The notes under the pieces are model-generated. The model worked only from the letters and a program-made list of their open reading frames with translations, ran no database searches and was not told where the DNA came from. This document shows, one piece after another, positions 1 to 7,979 of a DNA stretch of 39,375 bases. The translations under genes and the position numbers were made by a program. Within the stretch, counting starts at the first letter, position 1. Every line of letters begins with the position of its first letter. The DNA comes from Oscillospiraceae bacterium (GTDB lineage: Bacteria > Bacillota > Clostridia > Oscillospirales > Oscillospiraceae), in the NCBI GenBank assembly GCA_016297855.1, contig JAEDFW010000005.1, positions 1 through 39,375 on the forward strand, given 5' to 3'.

Positions 1-13
1 TCAGCTTTTTCAT
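1..13 (-). CDS. Possible start of a gene running off the left edge
   Basis: Reading leftward, an ATG at 13-11 begins Met-Lys-Lys-Leu and leaves the window after four codons. A purine-rich GGAG stretch lies about ten bases upstream, and an extended -10 promoter (TGG then TATACT, at 45-53) lies before that. MKKL is a common beginning of a Gram-positive signal peptide, but too little is visible to assign anything. Confidence 0.3.
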
Positions 14-44
14 TCTTCGCACTCCATATGCAGCATTCCTGCGT

Positions 45-53
45 AGTATACCA
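45..53 (-). promoter_or_regulatory. Extended -10 promoter for the off-window gene
   Basis: On the minus strand TATACT (50-45) is preceded by TGG, giving a TGN-TATACT extended -10 element about 35 bases before the ATG at 13. No good -35 box is visible. Confidence 0.35.
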
Positions 54-74
54 CATTTTCCGTCAGAATGCCAC

Positions 75-107
75 AAAAAAGCGGCTGCCCAAAGGGCAGC
101 CGCTTTT
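75..107 (-). terminator. Rho-independent terminator of the rmlA-like gene
   Basis: A 14-bp perfect stem (77-90 with 94-107) and a 3-base loop are followed on the minus strand by a run of T. It lies 9 bases after the stop codon of the rmlA-like gene, so that gene appears to be transcribed alone. Confidence 0.9.
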
Positions 108-115
108 GTAATCGG

Positions 116-988
116 TTATTTTCCTGTTTCGCACAATCCCTGTATATACGCGCCATATGCCGTGTTTTTCAGCTTCGATGCGCACCTGGCCAGCGTTTCG
201 TCATCGATATAGCCCATGCGCCACGCGATCTCCTCCAGACAGCCGATGAGGCGCCCTTCCTGCTTCTGCAGGCGCATAACCGTGTTGGCCGCCGTGAGCA
301 GGCTCTTCGCATTACCCGCATCAAGCCAGACAAACGGCTGCTCGAGCTTGACCACGCGAAGCAGGCCTTCTCTGAGATACTGCGCATTGACGGCAGTAAT
401 CTCCAGCTCGCCGCGCGCTGACGGCTGGATCCCGTGAGCCACATCCAATACACTGCTATCATAGAAATATACGCCCGGAACCGCATAATGGGACTTTGGC
501 TGCGCGGGTTTTTCCTCGATGGAACGCGCCCTGCCGTCAGGGTCGATTTCCACCACGCCGAACGGCCTCGGGTCGTCCACATGATAGCCGAAGATGGTCG
601 CGCCGGTATTCTGCGCAGCAGCGGTGTGCAGCGCCTGATTGAGGCCGTCGCCGCAGAGGATATTGTCTCCCAGCACAAGGCACACATGATCCTCGCCGAT
701 GAAGCTCCTTCCAATCAGAAACGCATCGGCAATGCCGCGCTGCTCATACTGAATGCGGTAGGTAAGGTTCACGCCGAAGTTCGCCCCGTCACCGAGCAGC
801 TTGATAAACGAATACATCTCATCCGGCGGGACGATCAAAAGAATATCGCGGATGCCTGCCTGCATCAAAACAGCCAGCGGATAATAGATCAGCGGTTTGT
901 CATACACAGGCAGCAGCGGTTTACAAACAGGAAGCGTCATGGGGTACATGCGCGTTCCTTTTCCGGCAGCGAGAATGATACCCTTCAT
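116..988 (-). CDS. rmlA: Glucose-1-phosphate thymidylyltransferase (RmlA-like)
   Basis: This protein is predicted to make dTDP-glucose from glucose-1-phosphate and dTTP, the first step of dTDP-rhamnose synthesis for cell-surface sugars. The 290-residue length fits RmlA. The N-terminal nucleotide loop (AAGKGTRMYPMT, residues 7-18), LLPVYDKPLIYYPL, a LGDN magnesium site near residue 107 and a SIEEKP motif are visible. The loop reads AAGKGTR rather than the usual AGGSGTR, so a related sugar nucleotidyltransferase is possible. It is monocistronic, with its own promoter at 1035-1063 and a strong terminator. No rmlB, rmlC or rmlD partner lies nearby. Confidence 0.85.
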   Translation of the reverse strand: MKGIILAAGKGTRMYPMTLPVCKPLLPVYDKPLIYYPLAVLMQAGIRDILLIVPPDEMYSFIKLLGDGANFGVNLTYRIQYEQRGIADAFLIGRSFIGEDHVCLVLGDNILCGDGLNQALHTAAAQNTGATIFGYHVDDPRPFGVVEIDPDGRARSIEEKPAQPKSHYAVPGVYFYDSSVLDVAHGIQPSARGELEITAVNAQYLREGLLRVVKLEQPFVWLDAGNAKSLLTAANTVMRLQKQEGRLIGCLEEIAWRMGYIDDETLARCASKLKNTAYGAYIQGLCETGK

Positions 989-1034
989 CTGTGGATGCTC
1001 CTTTCTTCCCCGTACTCTTGTGGGGTACGGTTTC

Positions 1035-1063
1035 AGTATAGCCGAACCAGCACAGATTGTCCA
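1035..1063 (-). promoter_or_regulatory. Sigma-A-type promoter of the rmlA-like gene
   Basis: On the minus strand TGGACA (1063-1058) and TATACT (1040-1035) are separated by 17 bases. A small inverted repeat (CCGTAC/GTACGG) follows in the leader. The -35 box lies just after the stop of the upstream ABC permease gene. Confidence 0.6.
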
Positions 1064-1071
1064 GTACCGCC

Positions 1072-4000
1072 TTATTCGATCGATTTGAGCGCCTGCGCCA
1101 TATCAATGCGGCGGATTTTCAATCGCAGGATCAGACTGACCAGCACACTGAACAGCAACGTCAGTAGCGCCGAGAATACAAAGCTCCACGGTGCAATCCG
1201 CACATCGAACGATATCAAATCGAGCTTGATCTGCGCCATGACATACGCGTGCAGCCCCACACCCATGGGAAGTCCCACTACAACACCCAACAGCGTCAGC
1301 ACAAAGTTCTCGCGGAACACATACATATCCGTCTCGGGATCATAGAAGCCCAGCACCTTGACTGTGGCAATCTCCCGGGCGCGCTCGGTGATGTTGATAT
1401 TTGTGAGGTTATACAAAACGATAAAGGCCAGCGCGCCTGCAAAGAGAATGACCGTCAGCACGATATAATCCATGCTGCCCAGCATCGTGTTGATCCGCTC
1501 GGAGGTATCGAGATTGATGCTCATGCTCATCACGTCAGCGTCATCCGAGATCGCTGCCGCCGCAGCGTGTCCCTCCAGAGAATCGGAAAGCAGCAGCCAC
1601 GCGTCCTGATACGCAGGCTCCGAATGCATCTGATCGTGCCAGGTCGACTCGGTGAGAAAGACGAAGCTCGACAGATAGTTCTCAAAGATGCCGCTTACAC
1701 GCAGATGTATGGGATGATGATCACTGTCGTAGACGGTAAGCTCTCCCCCGGTGGAGACGCCCAGCGCGTCGGCCAGCGCTTCGCTGAGCGCGCATTCGCC
1801 GTATTCCGGATACGCCACCGGCTCACCGTCGAGATGCAGATCGAAATAGCCCTCGGGCGCGTCGCCTTCGATGACGGTCACATTCGCGGACTTACTCTTT
1901 CCGTTTGCCTCGCACGTCAGATTCTGCTGGGCGAAGAACCTGCAGCCGTCCATCTCGTCAGGATATGCCGCGCGGAACGCCGCGCGCGCATCTTCGTCCA
2001 TAGCGCCGGAAAAATGCACCGACGCATCGTAGACAGAGATCTCTCCGAACTGGTACTGCATCACGTTCTGAATAGAATCGCGGATACCAAACCCTGTGAG
2101 CAGCAGCGCCGTACAGCCGCCGATACCGATGGTCATCATGAGCATACGCTTTTTGTAGCGCAGAATGTTGCGGATGGAGACCTTGTGCAAAAATTTGACG
2201 CGGTTCCAGAGGAACGGAAAGCGCTCGAGCAGAATACGCTTTCCGGCCTTCGGTGCCTTGGGGCGGATCAGTTCAGCCGCAGGCAGCGTCAGTTCGCTTG
2301 CGCAGGCATACCATGTCACAAGCAGCGCACAGACCAGATATGCAGACGATATGCCGATCGCCAGCGGCCAGTCAAACGCCCAGAGGATATCCGAAAACCC
2401 GTACATGATGTTATAGCCCTGCCAGATGATCTTCGGCAAAAAGTATGCACCCGCCGGGATACCGGCCACGCAGCCCAGAATGGACGCGCTGGCTGTATAA
2501 AACAGATAGCTTGCGGTGATCGCACCGTCCGAGTAGCCCAGCGCCTTCAGAACACCGATCTGCGTGCGCTGCTCTTCGACCATGCGGGTCATCGTGGTGA
2601 TACACACCAGCGCTGCGACCAGAAAGAAAAACATCGGGAAAACGCGCGAAACGCCCTGCACGATATCGGAGTCGCTGGAAAAGCAGACATAGCCCGTATT
2701 TGTATCGCGGTCCAGCGCATAGCCCTCTGCCGGTTCCAGTTCGCTGAGCGCGCGCTCACCGTCCAGAATCTCCTCCTCGGCGTCGACCAGCTGCCGCTCG
2801 CCGTCGAGCAGTTTCTGCCGTGCGTCTTTCAGCTCCTGCTCGCTGTCAAGCAGTTCCTGTCTGGCATCAAGCAGTTCCTGCTCACCGTTGAGCAGTTTCT
2901 GCTCCGTCTCCTTCTCCGCCTGATAATAGCTGCTCCAGCCGCTTGTGATCTGCTTGCGTGCGTCGTCCAGCTGCTTTTGCCCGTCTTGGAGCTGCTGCTC
3001 GCCGTCAAGCAGCTGCTGCATGGCCTCGTCCAGTTCAGCCTGTTTTTCCAGAAGCTGCTTTCTCGCGTCACATAGCGTCATGCTCGCGTCGTGGATCTGG
3101 TTCTGCGCGCCCATCTGCTGGTTCGCCAGCTGACTGCGGCCGGCATCGAGCTGTGCCTGTCCCTCATCGACCTGCTGCTGCGCCGCGTCCAGCTGCTTGA
3201 TCGCAGCACCCAGCTGCTCGGGCGTAACCTGTCCGGTCAGAACGCCCAGCGCCAACTGCAGCTTCTGCCGGTTGATCTCGCTCTGCGCATCGTCAATCTG
3301 CTGCTGCGCGCTTTCGAGCTGGCCATACGCATCCGCAAGCTGCTCGTCCGCCGCCAAGTAGGCACTTTTGAATTCCGCGCGGCCTGCGTCATACTGCGCC
3401 CACGCCTCGCTGAGCTGCTTCTGCCCGTCGGCAAGGGTCTTTCTGCCTTCTTCCAACTCGGTTTTCTTTTTTTCGAGCAGCGACTGCTGCGCATCGATCT
3501 CAGCCGCGCCATCGATCAGCTTCTGCCGGGCGGATGCCAGCTCACGACTGGCCTGTTGTCTGCCGTCTTCCAGCTCCTGCAGGCCGTCTTGGTAGCTCTG
3601 CCAGCCGTCTGCAAGCGCCTGTTCTCCGTCAGAAAGGTCCAGTTTGCCGTCTTCCAGCTCCTGTGTTTTTTCCGTCAGCGTCTGCCGTGCTTCGTCAAGC
3701 TCCTCCCGCGCCTCCAGACGCACTGTCTCGTCGCGTCCGGCAGCGAGGCGGTCGCTCAGCGCAGTCATGGCAGGCTCGGCGGATGCTACTGCGTCATTGT
3801 ATGTATCAGAATACACCTCTCCCGGCGCGTCCGAGAGTGTCAGGTAGATATCCGTATAGTAGTCCAGCGCATACGCCTCGGGCAAAATGCAGAAATAGCC
3901 CATGAGCGTACCGTTGCCGACCTTGGTACTGCCGCGTTCATAATTGATATACAGCGGCGAATGTACCAGCCCCACGATGGTAAACGTATGCGTTTTGAAT

Positions 4001-4473
4001 GCATCCAGTGTATCTTCGTCGTTTTCCTGCGTGATGGTGAGTGTTTTGCCAAGCATCGACTCGTCGTAGTGCCACCCGTCGAGCACGCATTCATCCGAGG
4101 TCTGCGGCAGACGACCGGCCTCCACCTCCAGAAGATTCACCTGCTCTGGCAAGCTCATGCTGTGCATGGCCACACCCAGATCGTCGCCGGCAGAGCACAC
4201 AACGTCCTTCCAGATTGCGCCCTCGGCCTGCGCCACACCGGATTCGCTTCGCACGGTCTCGACGTCGTTTTGAGCAAAGCCCATCGTGCACACCAGACGG
4301 TAATCATACATATTCTGCGTATCGGTATACACGTCCAGTGTATGTATCATTGCCGTCTTGGTCAGCCTGAGCCCGCAGAAAAAGCCCACGCCCAACGCCA
4401 CAATGGCAAAAATGGCGAGAAAGCGGCCAAGTGATTTGCGGATCTGCCGCAATGTCAGCTTCAGCATACCCAT
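1072..4473 (-). CDS. FtsX/MacB-type ABC transporter permease with long coiled coil
   Basis: This is a large membrane permease (about 1133 residues) of the FtsX/MacB fold, which couples ATP use in the cytoplasm to work on the outside of the membrane rather than classical import. An N-terminal membrane helix lies around residues 16-36. Two FtsX-type blocks follow, near residues 635-760 and 1000-1130; the second includes LYNLTNINITERAREI. Between the first helix and the first FtsX block lies an unusually long charged coiled coil (about residues 255-600) rich in Gln, Glu, Leu and Asp. The likely start is the ATG that overlaps the stop of the ATPase gene (TGATG), not the GTG two codons earlier. 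The substrate is unknown. Confidence 0.85.
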   Translation of the reverse strand: MGMLKLTLRQIRKSLGRFLAIFAIVALGVGFFCGLRLTKTAMIHTLDVYTDTQNMYDYRLVCTMGFAQNDVETVRSESGVAQAEGAIWKDVVCSAGDDLGVAMHSMSLPEQVNLLEVEAGRLPQTSDECVLDGWHYDESMLGKTLTITQENDEDTLDAFKTHTFTIVGLVHSPLYINYERGSTKVGNGTLMGYFCILPEAYALDYYTDIYLTLSDAPGEVYSDTYNDAVASAEPAMTALSDRLAAGRDETVRLEAREELDEARQTLTEKTQELEDGKLDLSDGEQALADGWQSYQDGLQELEDGRQQASRELASARQKLIDGAAEIDAQQSLLEKKKTELEEGRKTLADGQKQLSEAWAQYDAGRAEFKSAYLAADEQLADAYGQLESAQQQIDDAQSEINRQKLQLALGVLTGQVTPEQLGAAIKQLDAAQQQVDEGQAQLDAGRSQLANQQMGAQNQIHDASMTLCDARKQLLEKQAELDEAMQQLLDGEQQLQDGQKQLDDARKQITSGWSSYYQAEKETEQKLLNGEQELLDARQELLDSEQELKDARQKLLDGERQLVDAEEEILDGERALSELEPAEGYALDRDTNTGYVCFSSDSDIVQGVSRVFPMFFFLVAALVCITTMTRMVEEQRTQIGVLKALGYSDGAITASYLFYTASASILGCVAGIPAGAYFLPKIIWQGYNIMYGFSDILWAFDWPLAIGISSAYLVCALLVTWYACASELTLPAAELIRPKAPKAGKRILLERFPFLWNRVKFLHKVSIRNILRYKKRMLMMTIGIGGCTALLLTGFGIRDSIQNVMQYQFGEISVYDASVHFSGAMDEDARAAFRAAYPDEMDGCRFFAQQNLTCEANGKSKSANVTVIEGDAPEGYFDLHLDGEPVAYPEYGECALSEALADALGVSTGGELTVYDSDHHPIHLRVSGIFENYLSSFVFLTESTWHDQMHSEPAYQDAWLLLSDSLEGHAAAAAISDDADVMSMSINLDTSERINTMLGSMDYIVLTVILFAGALAFIVLYNLTNINITERAREIATVKVLGFYDPETDMYVFRENFVLTLLGVVVGLPMGVGLHAYVMAQIKLDLISFDVRIAPWSFVFSALLTLLFSVLVSLILRLKIRRIDMAQALKSIE

Positions 4474-5177
4474 CACCACTCAATTTCTTCCACAGGCGTG
4501 GGATTGTCGTTGCAGCAGACCGACTGGATCTGCCCGCTTTTGACACGGATCACACGGTCGGCCATCGCGGTCAGCGCAGAGTTGTGTGTAATGATGACAA
4601 CCGTCATTCCGTTTTCGCGGCTCTGCTTCTGCAAAAGCTGCAGAATCTGCTTGCCGGTATTATAGTCCAGTGCGCCGGTCGGCTCGTCGCACAGAAGCAG
4701 CTTTGGATTTTTTGCCAGCGCGCGGGCGATGGCTACGCGCTGCTGCTCGCCGCCGGAGAGCTGCGCCGGGAAATTCTGCATCCGTTCACCGAGTCCCACG
4801 TCCCGCAGCACCGTTTCCGCCGGGATGGGATGCCGGCAAAGCTGGCTCGCGATCTGCACGTTTTCCAGCGCCGTCATGTTCGGCAGCAGATTATAAAACT
4901 GGAACACAAAACCCACGTCCTGTCGACGGTAAGCTGTGAGCTGGCGCTTATTGTAACCGGAGATCTCCTCATCTGCGAGCATAACACGCCCGGACGTCAG
5001 CCGATCCATGCCGCCGAGAATGTTCAACAGCGTCGTCTTACCTGCCCCGGAGGCACCGACAATCACGCAGATTTCCCCTTCATCAATAGTAAAAGACGCA
5101 TCTTTCAGCGCCTCGATCTTGACCTCACCCATGGTATACGTTTTACAAACGTGTTCAAATGTGACAAATGCGCTCAT
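4473..5177 (-). CDS. ABC transporter ATP-binding protein, LolD/MacB type
   Basis: This ATPase powers the permease encoded immediately downstream; the stop and the next start overlap. It shows Walker A (GASGAGKTT, about residues 40-48), the signature LSGGEQQRV, and Walker B ending in DEPTGALD, which is typical of the LolD/MacB/FtsE subgroup. An H-loop (ITHN) follows. I chose the ATG at 5177 because GGAG lies about ten bases upstream. An open frame from 5204 adds nine residues unlike the family. The family exports lipids, peptides or drugs, or works as a mechanical machine on the cell envelope. Confidence 0.9.
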   Translation of the reverse strand: MSAFVTFEHVCKTYTMGEVKIEALKDASFTIDEGEICVIVGASGAGKTTLLNILGGMDRLTSGRVMLADEEISGYNKRQLTAYRRQDVGFVFQFYNLLPNMTALENVQIASQLCRHPIPAETVLRDVGLGERMQNFPAQLSGGEQQRVAIARALAKNPKLLLCDEPTGALDYNTGKQILQLLQKQSRENGMTVVIITHNSALTAMADRVIRVKSGQIQSVCCNDNPTPVEEIEW

Positions 5178-5213
5178 ATGCTTCACGCTCCAGACAGTTT
5201 CCAATCGAACAGG

Positions 5214-5237
5214 AAAGATGGGAATACTCCCATCTTT
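5214..5237 (-). terminator. Leader hairpin (terminator or attenuator) before the MacB-type ABC operon
   Basis: A perfect 10-bp stem (5214-5223 with 5228-5237) and 4-base loop lies between the SLH gene and the ABC operon. It could end the SLH transcript. It also lies downstream of the putative ABC promoter at 5254, so it would be within that leader. The T run is only three bases, so termination strength is uncertain. Confidence 0.5.
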
Positions 5238-5253
5238 TCAACAATTTATCAGC

Positions 5254-5262
5254 ATTATAGCA
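5254..5262 (-). promoter_or_regulatory. Extended -10 promoter of the MacB-type ABC operon
   Basis: On the minus strand TGC precedes a perfect TATAAT (5259-5254), an extended -10 element. No good -35 is seen at 17 bases. Transcription would begin near 5247 and run through the hairpin at 5214-5237. Confidence 0.5.
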
Positions 5263-5303
5263 CATTGTCCACCGTGCGCTGTGAACATTCCGTAAATTCT
5301 GTC

Positions 5304-6020
5304 TTACCCCAGCCCTGTCCAGACCTCGCGCTCGCCGATGATTCGGAAGCTGTGGCCGACTGCGGCCTCCTGCAGATCGAGAAAGTATCGGTACTGCGTG
5401 TCGACATTGTCGCAGAACAGCGGCATACCGACCATCAGATCATCGAGCGAGCCCGGCGTGCGTCCGAGAATCCGGTTCATGATCGCTGCAAACTGGCCGC
5501 GCGTGAGCGGCTCATCCGGTGCAAACACGCCGTCGTGCAGCCCCATGACCCAGCCGTTGTCATCTTCAAACGTGATTTTCTGTTCCTTCCATCCGCAGGC
5601 CAGCGCGCTCATTGCTTCTCTGCCAGCCCTTGTATCGGCAATGCGCGCAAGCGTCAGCGCAAGCATCTGCCCCGTCACGCCTTGTTCCGGATAAAAACTG
5701 CCGTCGGCATCCGCCATCAGAATCCCCAGCGCAGCCATTGTACTGACGGCGGTGTATGACCACCGCTCGGGCGGAACATCCGGAAAACACCCTTCACACA
5801 AGCCGAGCTGTTCAAGATACGCCGCATCCATCATGCGGTAAAGTACCTGTGCCAGCGCTTCGCGCGTGAGCGCCGTCTCCGCGCGGATGCTCCCGTCCGG
5901 ATAACCGCAAAGATACGGCGCGTGGAAATCCTCCGCTGTCTGTGCCCGCACCAGCGGCATCAACGCAAGCAGCAGGATCAGCGCCAGTACCGCGGCCAGA
6001 ATTCTCTGTGTTTTTTTCAT
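5304..6020 (-). CDS. Secreted S-layer homology (SLH) domain protein
   Basis: The 238-residue protein starts with a clear signal peptide (MKKTQR, then a Leu/Ala-rich core, cleavage near VRAQ around residue 27). Two or three SLH-like repeats follow: GYPDGSIRAETALTREALAQVLYR, then FPDV..W..TAVSTMAALGIL with G.FYPEQGVTGQMLA, then G.FAPDEPLTRGQFAAIMNR. SLH domains bind secondary cell-wall polymers, so this is probably a wall-attached exported protein. No catalytic domain is visible, and the C-terminal 45 residues are not recognised. The ATG has GGGAGG about eight bases upstream. Confidence 0.8.
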   Translation of the reverse strand: MKKTQRILAAVLALILLLALMPLVRAQTAEDFHAPYLCGYPDGSIRAETALTREALAQVLYRMMDAAYLEQLGLCEGCFPDVPPERWSYTAVSTMAALGILMADADGSFYPEQGVTGQMLALTLARIADTRAGREAMSALACGWKEQKITFEDDNGWVMGLHDGVFAPDEPLTRGQFAAIMNRILGRTPGSLDDLMVGMPLFCDNVDTQYRYFLDLQEAAVGHSFRIIGEREVWTGLG

Positions 6021-6084
6021 GATTCGTTCCCTCCCTTACGGCATATTGTTGCACATCGGCCGCGCGAAATCCGTTGAAACGGAA

Positions 6085-6112
6085 AGCGCCGCAGGCAAGT
6101 GCCTGCGGCGCT
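6085..6112 (-). terminator. Terminator at the end of the HAD/iPGM gene run
   Basis: A 13-bp perfect GC-rich stem with a 2-base loop is followed on the minus strand by TTCCGTTTC. It sits about 27 bases after the stop of the TIM-barrel gene and probably ends the long minus-strand gene run. Confidence 0.8.
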
Positions 6113-6139
6113 GAACATATAAGCTTATTGCAAAGAAGA

Positions 6140-7006
6140 CTATTCTGTCAGGCATTTAAGAACCTGATGCCGGATATCGCTGTTGAGCGGTGCAAAGAGA
6201 TGGCTGTAGTATTCGCACAGCCAGATGCCGGAATACCCGGCGCCGCGCAGAATGGAAAACGCCTCTCGCAGCGGCGCGTTTCCCCACAGCGGCGGAATAT
6301 GGATATCTCCGCGGCTGAAGGCAAAGCGGTATCCCTTGTCGAGCGTGTCATAAAGGTGCTGGTTTTCCAGGCGCATCGGCTCAAATACACCGAAATTGTC
6401 ATTGACATGCACATGGCGGACATATGGCGCGCACTGCCGCACGGCAGGCAGATAGTCGTAGCCATAGTAATTGGCGGAAATCCACAGATGTCCCAGATCG
6501 AGCGTCATACCGCAACCGTCGGGCGTGAGCGCCTCTACCGCATCCAGTGCATAGCGCACATCTTCCACTTCGATGTTCTCCAAATTCACCATCACGCCGA
6601 GCGTTTTTCCCAGTGCGCACGCCTCACGCATCCGCTCGAGAAACTGTTGTTCAGCGCGGTAATCTTTTGCATGCTCCTCGTAGTGAAAGTTGAGCCGGTC
6701 AATTCCGAGCGCGGCGCAAGCCTCAAGCGACGCACGCATGACCTGCCGGTGCAGCTCGGCATTCTGCTGCGTGCGAAGATCCAGTCCATAACCCACATGC
6801 GCCGTATACTGCAGCGCATAGCCGTCCATCACGCGCTTCATCTCACGCACCACCGGCTGCTGCAGCCGTCCGCCGAGAATCAGAGGACAGGATGACAGGT
6901 TCAGCTCGGCTGCCTGCCAGCCGTCATTCGCGATGCGCGAAAGCGCAGCGTCCAGCGCATCCAGCCGTGTTCCGCCCGGAATATTGACGCCAAGAATCGG
7001 TTCCAT
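6140..7006 (-). CDS. Sugar isomerase/epimerase, AP-endonuclease-2-like TIM barrel
   Basis: The 288-residue protein has the pattern of the xylose-isomerase-like TIM barrel family (IolE/IolH/IolI, tagatose epimerase). Putative metal ligands are spaced as in the family: Glu in NLENIE (about residue 155), Asp in TLDLGH (about 185), His in HVHVND (about 210) and Glu in LCEYYSH (about 268). The exact reaction cannot be read from sequence; an isomerase, epimerase or dehydratase on a keto-sugar or keto-inositol is plausible. AAAGGAG precedes the ATG. It follows the PfkB gene by 12 bases and is probably co-transcribed with it. Confidence 0.75.
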   Translation of the reverse strand: MEPILGVNIPGGTRLDALDAALSRIANDGWQAAELNLSSCPLILGGRLQQPVVREMKRVMDGYALQYTAHVGYGLDLRTQQNAELHRQVMRASLEACAALGIDRLNFHYEEHAKDYRAEQQFLERMREACALGKTLGVMVNLENIEVEDVRYALDAVEALTPDGCGMTLDLGHLWISANYYGYDYLPAVRQCAPYVRHVHVNDNFGVFEPMRLENQHLYDTLDKGYRFAFSRGDIHIPPLWGNAPLREAFSILRGAGYSGIWLCEYYSHLFAPLNSDIRHQVLKCLTE

Positions 7007-7018
7007 GGCTCTGCTCCT

Positions 7019-7900
7019 TTACGCGTAAAACTTGCGGATATATGCCTCTACGTCCTCTCTCGTTCCGCTGAAAACACCGGGTTTTTCCATCTTCAGCGAC
7101 ACGCACGCCGTTGCATAAAGCAGTGCCTGCGCCATATCCGCCCCCGTCATACGCATGGCAAGATAAGCGCCGAAAGTCGTATCGCCGCGGCCCGTGCGGC
7201 CGGACAGATTGCGAGCCTTGACCGGGCAGGTGCAGACGGTTTTGCCGTCGAACGCCAGCATCTCGGAGTTGTGCGAGATGACGATTTCCTTTGCGCCCCA
7301 CGCATAAAGCTGTCTGGCAGCGGCCTCGCGGTCGGTCAGGCCTGTCAGGATCTCTGCCTCTGCTGCATCGGTCTTCAAAAAGTCCATATACGGCAGATAC
7401 TTCAGCTTGTCCTTCCAATCGTGAAAAACGAGGCTGCCGTTTTCATTGTGCCGCAGAAAGCCCTGTATATCGGCCGAAACCAACCCCTTCTTATGCAGTG
7501 ATTCGATCAGCTCGTTCGGAAAATCACCGTACAGAAGTCCCGCCAGATGGTACAGCCGGCACGGAACGTCCGGAATCTCGCCGGGCAGAACGGGATCGGA
7601 CTGCGCGCAGCAACCCGCCTTGCGGCGTTCGCGATCCGGCGTAAAATACTCATTGCGCATCAGAGTGGTTTCTTCCGATGGCAGGAGCGCGATATCCGCC
7701 GGATCCATTCCAAATACGTCTATGATATCCGTATCGTCCGGCGCGATTTTTACAGCAGCAAATACATTTGCGCCGGCTGTTCTGGCTGCGGGCGTGCAAA
7801 ATGTCACCGCGCCTCCAACGCAGCGGTCCTCTGCGCCGGTATAGTCGATATTGACGTCACGCGTCGCGGGACCGATGATCATCAGATCATACTCTTTCAT
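7019..7900 (-). CDS. PfkB-family carbohydrate kinase
   Basis: The protein (293 residues) belongs to the ribokinase/PfkB fold that phosphorylates sugars, polyols or nucleosides with ATP. The N-terminal GPATRDVNIDY with GGAV and the C-terminal SGRTGRGDTTFGAY box (catalytic Asp of the GxGD motif) are visible. An in-frame start at 7930 is less likely because AAAGGATGG lies just before the ATG at 7900 and the longer form would run through a hairpin. The substrate is not evident. Because the IolC and IolJ steps are otherwise missing here, a 5-dehydro-2-deoxygluconokinase or inositol kinase role is worth testing, but the protein is short for IolC. Confidence 0.75.
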   Translation of the reverse strand: MKEYDLMIIGPATRDVNIDYTGAEDRCVGGAVTFCTPAARTAGANVFAAVKIAPDDTDIIDVFGMDPADIALLPSEETTLMRNEYFTPDRERRKAGCCAQSDPVLPGEIPDVPCRLYHLAGLLYGDFPNELIESLHKKGLVSADIQGFLRHNENGSLVFHDWKDKLKYLPYMDFLKTDAAEAEILTGLTDREAAARQLYAWGAKEIVISHNSEMLAFDGKTVCTCPVKARNLSGRTGRGDTTFGAYLAMRMTGADMAQALLYATACVSLKMEKPGVFSGTREDVEAYIRKFYA

Positions 7901-7925
7901 AGTATTACCATCCTTTCCCAGAGCG

Positions 7926-7965
7926 CCCAAATTTCCCGTACCGCATCAGGTACGGGAAATTTGGG
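7926..7965. repeat. Perfect 17-bp inverted repeat without T tract between hppA and the PfkB gene
   Basis: Arms at 7926-7942 and 7949-7965 are perfectly complementary around a 6-base loop. Neither strand has a T run after the stem, so this is not a standard intrinsic terminator. It may partially terminate or stabilise the hppA 3' end, or uncouple hppA expression from the downstream kinase. Confidence 0.8.
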
Positions 7966-7979
7966 TAAGAGCGTATTGC

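Noticed and set aside
7019..7900. Naming the PfkB-family kinase IolC
   Set aside because: It is shorter than usual IolC, and its ATP/sugar motifs do not decide the substrate; it also sits in a different operon from the iol-type genes.
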